Shown here: in pieces, positions 1 through 5,200 of the stretch
Numbering within the stretch: position 1 is the first letter of the stretch
Layout of the letters: the number at the start of each line of letters is the position of its first letter
DNA from: Chloroflexota bacterium
Lineage (GTDB): Bacteria > Chloroflexota > Anaerolineae > J102
Length of the DNA stretch: 6,147 nt
Assembly (NCBI GenBank): GCA_013152695.1
Contig: JAADFV010000149.1
Location: 1-6,147 of the forward strand
Direction of reading: 5' to 3'
Notes under the pieces: generated by a model
What the model was told of the DNA's origin: nothing
Database searches by the model: none
Seen by the model: only the letters and a program-made list of their open reading frames with translations
Made by a program: the position numbers and the translations under genes

Positions 1-558
1 ATCCAGAGTGCGAGTGTCCCCTAAATAATCAGTATCCCACACTGCCATCATCAAATCGCGACGCGTAACCAGTTTCCCCGCGTTCCTGATGAAATAATCG
101 AGCAACTGGAACTGCTTGAAGGTCAGACGTGCCAGGCCCTGCGGTGTTTGCACGACCTGCGTACGGCGATCCAGCGTGATCGGGCCCAGCTGAACCACCG
201 CATTCCGGCGCTGATCCAGATGCTTACGCAAACATTGCTCCAACGCCCGTGAAGTGAAAGGACGAATCAAGGTATCATCATAAACCAACTCATCGAAGCG
301 TTGTGAACGGTGGCCGCTGATAAGGATGATGAACGGCTTCTCCGGACGCCTCCCTGCTTTGTGTGAAATACGTTTACTATTGATAGCCGTGACATCACCT
401 AAATCGATGATGATAGCGTCGAAAGTGTATTGGCTGAGCGCGCGCAGTGACGGTCTTAACCCATGTGTCAGGTGGACTTCATATCCCTTCTTTTGCAAAT
501 AATCGATGGGGGCCTGGTTGTTTTCCGGCACACCTATGTAAAGCAAACGTTCGTTCAT
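1..558 (-). CDS. OmpR-family response regulator with degenerate receiver, C-terminus outside window
   Basis: A DNA-binding transcriptional regulator read leftward from ATG at 558-556; 186 codons are visible and the frame runs off position 1. Residues 1-113 form a receiver-like domain: the strand ending in D52 (FDAIIIDLGD) matches the usual phosphoacceptor, S81 (FIILIS) sits where Thr/Ser is expected, and R99 (TLIRPF) replaces the nearly invariant Lys. The acidic pair normally found around residues 8-12 is missing (YIGVPENN). Residues 121-186 are the start of an OmpR/PhoB winged helix, with the signature LTFKQFQLLDYF followed by GKLVTRRDLMMAVW. The recognition helix and final hairpin (about 35-45 residues) are missing because of the window edge. 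The start is supported by AAGGAGG 10 nt upstream. Phosphorylation-independent or altered signalling is inferred from the residue losses. No partner kinase is visible. The gene is divergent from the glycosyltransferase operon, and whether it controls that operon is unknown. Confidence 0.9.
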   Translation of the reverse strand, partial: MNERLLYIGVPENNQAPIDYLQKKGYEVHLTHGLRPSLRALSQYTFDAIIIDLGDVTAINSKRISHKAGRRPEKPFIILISGHRSQRFDELVYDDTLIRPFTSRALEQCLRKHLDQRRNAVVQLGPITLDRRTQVVQTPQGLARLTFKQFQLLDYFIRNAGKLVTRRDLMMAVWDTDYLGDTRTLD

Positions 559-560
559 GC

Positions 561-583
561 GGTGAGAACCTCCTTTTCTCACC
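561..583 (-). promoter_or_regulatory. Ribosome binding site in the loop of a perfect inverted repeat
   Basis: GGTGAGAA (561-568) and TTCTCACC (576-583) are exact reverse complements. The 7-nt loop, read on the minus strand, is AAGGAGG, a near-perfect Shine-Dalgarno sequence 10 nt ahead of the regulator ATG at 558. In the mRNA this would form an 8-bp hairpin with the SD as its loop. As DNA it is a 23-bp palindrome that could also bind a dimeric repressor, possibly the regulator itself. The repeat is seen directly; either regulatory role is inference. Confidence 0.75.
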
Positions 584-657
584 CCACCGAGACACAAAAT
601 GAGGTAGCATTCACATTTACAGGACAGACATCACGAGCAACTGCACGCTAAAAAGGA

Positions 658-744
658 CGAAAATAGGACGCAGATAGCGCTGATGCACGCAAATTTTCGT
701 AGATTTATATCTTTCTGATCAGCGGCATCAGCGTTCTATTTTCG
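658..744 (-). repeat. Imperfect inverted, interspersed-type intergenic repeat
   Basis: The outer arms CGAAAATAG (658-666) and CTATTTTCG (736-744) are exact complements, and so are the inner arms CGCTGATGC (678-686) and GCATCAGCG (725-733). The spacers between outer and inner arms are unequal (11 and 2 nt), and the core is about 38 nt. ATCAGCG also occurs as a direct repeat (718-724, 727-733), and CTGATCAG (715-722) is a palindrome. On the minus strand the text has a 'GAACGCTGAT ... ATCTGCGTCC' style that resembles intergenic repeats scattered through many environmental bacterial genomes. I recognise the style but cannot name a family. It probably has no protein-coding content. Confidence 0.6.
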
Positions 745-924
745 AAACGGTATCTTTGCAGAGAGAAAGATGATGTACGACAGATAGAGAGGAAACGTGA
801 CAAAAGGTGTATCATCAACAGACAGTCAATTCTACACATCACGTCCCCAAAAAGAACGCCGTAGAAAATGAAAAAATGTCTCCTGGAAAAGTGAACCACG
901 CTAAAAGCCGTCGGGGGGAATAAA

Positions 925-948
925 TCTGGCACAGGAGAGTGAGCCAGA
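925..948 (-). terminator. Weak hairpin followed by a short U-rich stretch (possible attenuator)
   Basis: On the minus strand TCTGGC (948-943) pairs exactly with GCCAGA (930-925) across a 12-nt loop, followed by TTTATT (924-919). The stem is only 6 bp and the U tract is interrupted, so it is at best a weak intrinsic terminator. It lies about 35-55 nt downstream of the start predicted from the promoter at 988-1016, where an early termination site or a short RNA's end would be expected. Confidence 0.25.
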
Positions 949-987
949 AAGCTGAAGCGGGCACGCGCGAGAGGCAACCTTAAATAC

Positions 988-1016
988 ATTATACACACCT
1001 CAGGCTGATCTCGCAA
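988..1016 (-). promoter_or_regulatory. Sigma70-type promoter, leftward
   Basis: Reading the minus strand, TTGCGA (1016-1011) is followed by exactly 17 nt and then TATAAT (993-988). The -10 box is perfect and the -35 matches 4 of 6 consensus bases. Transcription should start near 981 and run toward the response regulator, whose ATG is about 420 nt away. It could therefore drive the regulator with a long leader, or a small RNA. No start site has been measured. Confidence 0.5.
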
Positions 1017-1156
1017 CACGGGAACCATCACTGTCCACATTCACACCTCGGCGTTGGCAGTTCGACCATGACCCCTGCGGCCGGGGGCAGAATGAATTTA
1101 GTCCTTTGCCAGTCAGCTTTTGGCCCCCTAAGCTAGTAATTTGCGCCAGAGGAGGA

Positions 1157-1222
1157 AGGAGCAGGAAGTAGTAAGAAGCAAGGAGCAGGAAGCAAGGAGT
1201 AGGAAGCAAGGAGTAAGAAGCA
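1157..1222. repeat. 14-bp purine-rich tandem repeat
   Basis: The plus strand is built from alternating heptamers AGGAGYA and GRAAGYA. Three contiguous 14-bp units lie at 1181-1194, 1195-1208 and 1209-1222. A fourth, AGGAGCA GGAAGTA, lies at 1157-1170 and is separated by a 10-nt variant (1171-1180). The strand is strongly purine-biased (A/G apart from the single pyrimidine in each heptamer). Open frames across it read as repetitive Leu/Pro/Cys-rich or Arg/Lys/Glu-rich peptides and are not credible genes. The repeat lies more than 150 bp upstream of the rightward promoter. Confidence 0.75.
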
Positions 1223-1274
1223 GGGCTTACTCGCCCGTAAAGGGAGGAAGATGGGAGGGTGCGTTTTCAGACCC

Positions 1275-1301
1275 GGTTTACCGGTTTTCTGGTTTACCGG
1301 T
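1275..1301. repeat. 11-bp direct repeat GGTTTACCGGT
   Basis: GGTTTACCGGT occurs at 1275-1285 and exactly again at 1291-1301, separated by TTTCT, so the period is 16 bp. Each copy contains the palindrome ACCGGT. It lies 80-110 bp upstream of the predicted -35 box of the glycosyltransferase promoter. It could be a binding site for an activator using repeated half-sites or a remnant of an intergenic repeat family. Position alone does not decide between these. Confidence 0.6.
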
Positions 1302-1383
1302 GTATCTGTCCACCCATATCCCGGTCTTGCCTTCTTGGTTATGTGTCGAGGTAAGGATGCAAGTGATTGCGCAGGGCTCATAT

Positions 1384-1412
1384 TTGCTCTGCACCTGGCG
1401 GCTCGCTATAAT
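1384..1412 (+). promoter_or_regulatory. Promoter of the glycosyltransferase operon
   Basis: TTGCTC (1384-1389) and a perfect TATAAT (1407-1412) are separated by exactly 17 nt. The predicted start is near 1419, leaving a leader of only about 18 nt before ATG at 1437. An imperfect palindrome, GCAGGGC (1371-1377) and GCTCTGC (1386-1392), overlaps the -35 and could be an operator. The -35 matches only 3 of 6 consensus bases, so help from an activator is plausible. Confidence 0.5.
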
Positions 1413-1436
1413 GCATCGTTACCACCATTTCCCACT

Positions 1437-2201
1437 ATGAACATAATTGCTGTTATTCCTACTTACAACGAAGCGGATAATCTCGCCGCCTTGACTGCCG
1501 AGCTTCTATCCCTTGATCTTGAGTCTCTGCAGATCCTTGTGGTCGATGATCATTCGCCCGATGGCACCGGGGCCATTGCCGATCAATTGGCCCGGCGCTA
1601 TGAGGACAAGGTCTTTGTTTTACATCGCCAGGGGCCAGCTGGCTTGGGGCGTTCCTACCGAGATGGATTTCGTCGCGCTTTAGCCATGGGCGCGGATGTC
1701 ATCATTCAGATGGATGCTGACTTTTCGCATTCGCCCAGCTACATCCCCCAAATGGTGCAAGCCCTGGCACACGCAGATGTCGTCGTGGGTTCTCGCTATG
1801 TACGTGGGGGAAGTCTGGATGAACACTGGAGCTGGTGGCGTCGCCTCCTGAGCTGGTGGGCTAATGCCATCTATACACGCCTTATTCTCGGCTTACGCGT
1901 GCGAGATGGGACGGCCGGCTTCAAGGCCTGGAGCCGTAGTGCTCTGGAAAATATTGATCTAGACACAATTTCTTCTAATGGTTACGTGTTTCAGGTAGAA
2001 ATGGCGTATGTGTGTGAACGCCTTGGCTTTCGTATCGTCGAAATCCCCATTCATTTCGAAGACCGCCGCATCGGTCGTTCTAAAATGACCGTGCCCGTGA
2101 AGTTGGAAGCTGCTTATCGCACCTTCGAGATTCGTTTACGTCACCACAGGCTCCGGCCTCGTGACCGTCAGACCCCTTCCTTAATTCAGCCTGAGGCCTG
2201 A
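1437..2201 (+). CDS. DPM1-like family 2 glycosyltransferase (polyprenol-phosphate sugar synthase)
   Basis: A 254-residue cytoplasmic or membrane-associated GT-A enzyme predicted to transfer a sugar, most likely mannose from GDP-mannose, to polyprenyl phosphate. Visible motifs: IPTYNEADN (7-15) for nucleotide binding, [10 protein letters not shown] (35-44), [10 protein letters not shown] (69-78), the metal-binding DAD (93-95) in [16 protein letters not shown] (118-125), DGTAGFKAW (157-165), GYVFQVEM (182-189) and RRIGRSKM (210-217). These are characteristic of soluble single-domain dolichol/polyprenol-phosphate-mannose synthases. There is no C-terminal membrane pair, as expected for the short form. 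I chose ATG 1437 because the family begins with this IPTYNE strand. The frame stays open to 1251, but that extension covers the direct repeat and the promoter. There is no clear Shine-Dalgarno; the leader seems very short. The stop TGA overlaps the next gene's first ATG by one base. Donor sugar specificity (Man or Glc/GlcNAc) cannot be read from the sequence. Confidence 0.92.
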   Translation: MNIIAVIPTYNEADNLAALTAELLSLDLESLQILVVDDHSPDGTGAIADQLARRYEDKVFVLHRQGPAGLGRSYRDGFRRALAMGADVIIQMDADFSHSPSYIPQMVQALAHADVVVGSRYVRGGSLDEHWSWWRRLLSWWANAIYTRLILGLRVRDGTAGFKAWSRSALENIDLDTISSNGYVFQVEMAYVCERLGFRIVEIPIHFEDRRIGRSKMTVPVKLEAAYRTFEIRLRHHRLRPRDRQTPSLIQPEA

Positions 2202-5200
2202 TGATGCGCGCTTCCGAACTGCGTCGCGATGCCTGGGCACTGCTCCTGCTCTTTTTGCTGCCCCTGCTGTGGTTTGGCCCCGTAATTCTGGGCGATAAAA
2301 CCCTCATACCGGCAGACAACATCTACCAGTACGAGCCCTGGCTGCACTATGCCGCGGAAAAAGGAGTAGAAACTCCACATAACGCCTTACTGTCCGATCT
2401 AGTCCTGGAAAACTACCCCTGGAAACTGTTGATTCGGGAGGGGTTGAGCGAACGACAGTTGCCTTTGTGGAACCCCTATCTCTTCACCGGTCTCCCCTTT
2501 CTGGCGGCAGGACAACACTCGGCCCTCTTTCCTCTCAGTATCGTTTACTACGTTTTGCCCCTGTCGACGGCCTTCGGGGTGTTTACCTGGCTGATTTTGG
2601 CTCTGGCAGGGATGAGTATGTACGTTTTTGCGCGCGTACTGCGCGTGGGACGGGCAGGATCGCTCTTTGCCGGCATAGCCTACATGTTTTCCGGCTTTTT
2701 CGTCGGCTCGGTCGTCTTCCCTATGATGATTGCCGGTGCTGCCTGGCTGCCGTTGGAGCTGGCACTCATCGAAATTGTCGTCCGCAAACAAGAAGAAAAG
2801 GGCAACGCCCCCTTTGTGCCTGTCGCTTACATCGTGGCCGGAGCCGCAGTCTTGGGGATGCAGGTACTGGCCGGGCACGTAGAGATCACCTATTATTTCC
2901 TGCTCGTGAGCGCGATGTACAGCCTTTGGCGCCTGTTTGGCGTATGGCGACGTCTCGGCGCCTGGCGCCCGCTCCTGCGCATCGCCGGTTGGCTCCTGTT
3001 TATGACTGCCACCGGTCTTTTGCTGGGGGCCGTGCAGCTAATCCCACTGTACGAGCTGGTTTCCCACAATTTCAGGGAAGGCTCAGCGAGTTATAGTCAG
3101 GTCGTGAATTGGGCCTGGCCCAGCCGTCACATTCTTACCTTTGCTATCCCCGACATCTTTGGTAATCCCTCCCATCACACGATTCGAGACTGGTGGACGG
3201 GAGAACAGTACGAAGTCTGGTTGAATGCTTTCGGCCAGGAAACCCGCACAGTATTTTGGGGTGTGAAAAACTATGTAGAAGGTGCCAACTACCTTGGTAT
3301 TCTCACCCTCATCTTTGCCATTGCCGCCTTTTTCGATGTTGGGGGCAGGCTTCGGGGCGATACGGTGCGCCAGCCCTCGGATCAACCGGGCTGGACCCGT
3401 CCTCCTACCGGTCGTTTTTATGTGGTGGGATTTGCCTTGTTGGCTCTGCTTTCTTTGGCTTTTGCCTTTGGTACACCCCTTTATGCTTTGCTGTTCTACG
3501 GCTTACCCGGCTATCGCCAGCTCCATTCTGCTTTTCGTTGGGTCTTTCCTTACACCTTGTCCATGGCATTGCTGGCCGGATTTGGCTTCGAGCGTCTGCA
3601 ACTTGCCATCGAGAACGTGCATCTGGAGCGGTTAGGGGGGGCGCGACGTCTGCGTCATCTCACCTTCCCCGATTCTGCCCGCATTGCCGGTTGGTTCCTC
3701 ACCTTATCAGGAAGTCTGGTATTGGCGATTCTCTTGTTGAGTAAGGTGTGGGCCGCACCCTTTGTGGCACTTAGCCAACGGATCGTTGACAGCTCAGATC
3801 TGGCTCAGGCCGCTTTTGCCAATGGCGCCCTGTTCTGGAGCTATGAGGCGGGACGATTTCTACAGTTCGGTTTTATGGTGATGGCAGCGGGTGTGGTTCT
3901 ACTCCTGGCGCTTTCCTCCTTCGGCCAGCGCCGCATTATCGGCCCTGCCAGCCCCCAGGCAGAGGTAGAGGCAACCAAAGATGCAGCTTTTACCTGGTCG
4001 GTGGGCCTGCGCGTGTGGCAGGCAGCGGGATTGCTGCTCCTGTTTCTCGATCTCTGGCTGATTGGCCATGATTTCAACCCCCGCGCCGACGCCGATCTTC
4101 TCGATTTCCGCCCCCCTGCCATCACCTGGCTGCAAGAGCAACAAACCCCCGACCAGCCCTGGCGTCTGACAACCTGGCAAGATCCGGATGAGCAAAAAAC
4201 GCTGAACGCCAATTTGGGTATGTTGGCTGACCTCCAGGATGTGCGCGGTTATGATTCGATCATTCCTCGCCAATACGCGGAATACATGTCGCAAATCCAG
4301 ACGCAAGGCGATCTTCTATACAACCGCATTGCCCCCATCTACGTACCCAATACTCCCGCCCTACACGACCCCCTCTTCCACTTATTGGGGGTACGTTATG
4401 TCGTGACGACTCAGGAAATTGCCGCAGAACAATACCGCCTGGTCTATGATGGCGAGGTACGGATCTATGAAAATCTGCAGGCCATGCCGCGCGCCTGGTT
4501 AGCACCGCAAGCTGTGGTCGCACCGATGAATGCGACATTTTGGCAGGTCGTACGCCAACAAGACGCCCGCCAGACTGTGGTGTTGGATGAATCTATCGAA
4601 ATACCGCAACCACGCTATGGTGAACGCCGTGAGGTTCGTATCCGCTCGTACGACTTGAACGATGTCGTGATCGAAGTGAATACAGATGCACCAGGCTGGT
4701 TGGTCCTGGCCGATGCCTATTTCCCGGGCTGGCGAGCTTACATCAGTTCCCTGCCAGAACCGGCTAGCGGTGAGCGCATCCAGGAATCGGAAGCGACCAT
4801 CTACCGCGCTTATGGCAACTTCCGTGCCGTCTACCTGCCCGAAGCGGGCTGGCAACAAGTCCGTTTTCACTACACACCCATTACCTTCAAGCTGGGTTTG
4901 TATGCCAGTTTCATTTCCGGCATGTTGCTCCTGCTCTTGATCGGCTGGTGGGCCTGGGGACGCTTTTATCGTGAAGAAGAGGGGGAGGGCGCAGATGTGC
5001 GTCGTGTGGCAAAGAACTCCCTCGTGCCCATGGCCATGTCCCTGGTCAACAAGTTCATCGATTATGCCTTTGCCCTTTTGCGTTTACGGATTTTGGCACC
5101 GGGCGGGGAGGGCGCCTACACCTTTGCGGTTCAGACCTATGGCCTTTTTGAGATATTGGTGCGCTTTGGTTTGGGCACCCTCCTCACGCGGGAAGTCGCC

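Larger units (their letters stand above)
745..1150. other. Noncoding intergenic stretch
   Basis: I see no convincing gene here on either strand. The open frames across it, including a 111-codon minus-strand frame at 705-1040, start inside AT-rich or repeat sequence, lack a ribosome binding site and give low-complexity products with no domain signature. It contains a leftward promoter (988-1016), a small hairpin (925-948) and a GC-rich patch at 1072-1090 (CCCC/GGGG and CTGC/GCAG short arms) too weak to call a terminator. It separates two divergent transcription units. Confidence 0.6.

Noticed and set aside
463..651. A 62-codon plus-strand frame overlapping the regulator's start
   Set aside because: It is antisense to the regulator and its leader and has no ribosome site or domain.
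705..1040. A 111-codon minus-strand open frame
   Set aside because: No ribosome site and no recognisable domain; it runs through the interspersed repeat and ends just inside it. Noncoding is more likely.
1072..1090. GC-rich hairpin-like patch as a terminator
   Set aside because: The arms are only 4 bp, there is no T tract on either strand, and no gene ends nearby.
1000..1381. Overlapping minus-strand open frames rich in Leu/Pro/Cys
   Set aside because: They are translations of the 14-bp tandem repeat and adjacent noncoding DNA; their repeated peptides arise from the DNA repeat.
1251..1436. A 62-codon N-terminal extension of the glycosyltransferase from ATG 1251
   Set aside because: The GGAGG before it (1243-1247) is only 3 nt from the ATG. 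The extension translates repeat and promoter sequence, and the enzyme family starts at the IPTYNE strand just after ATG 1437.
2399..2878. A 159-codon minus-strand frame opposite the membrane protein gene
   Set aside because: It is the antisense shadow of the YfhO-like coding frame, Gln/His/Arg/Gly-rich, without family motifs or an RBS. The same reasoning applies to the frame at 5084-5557.
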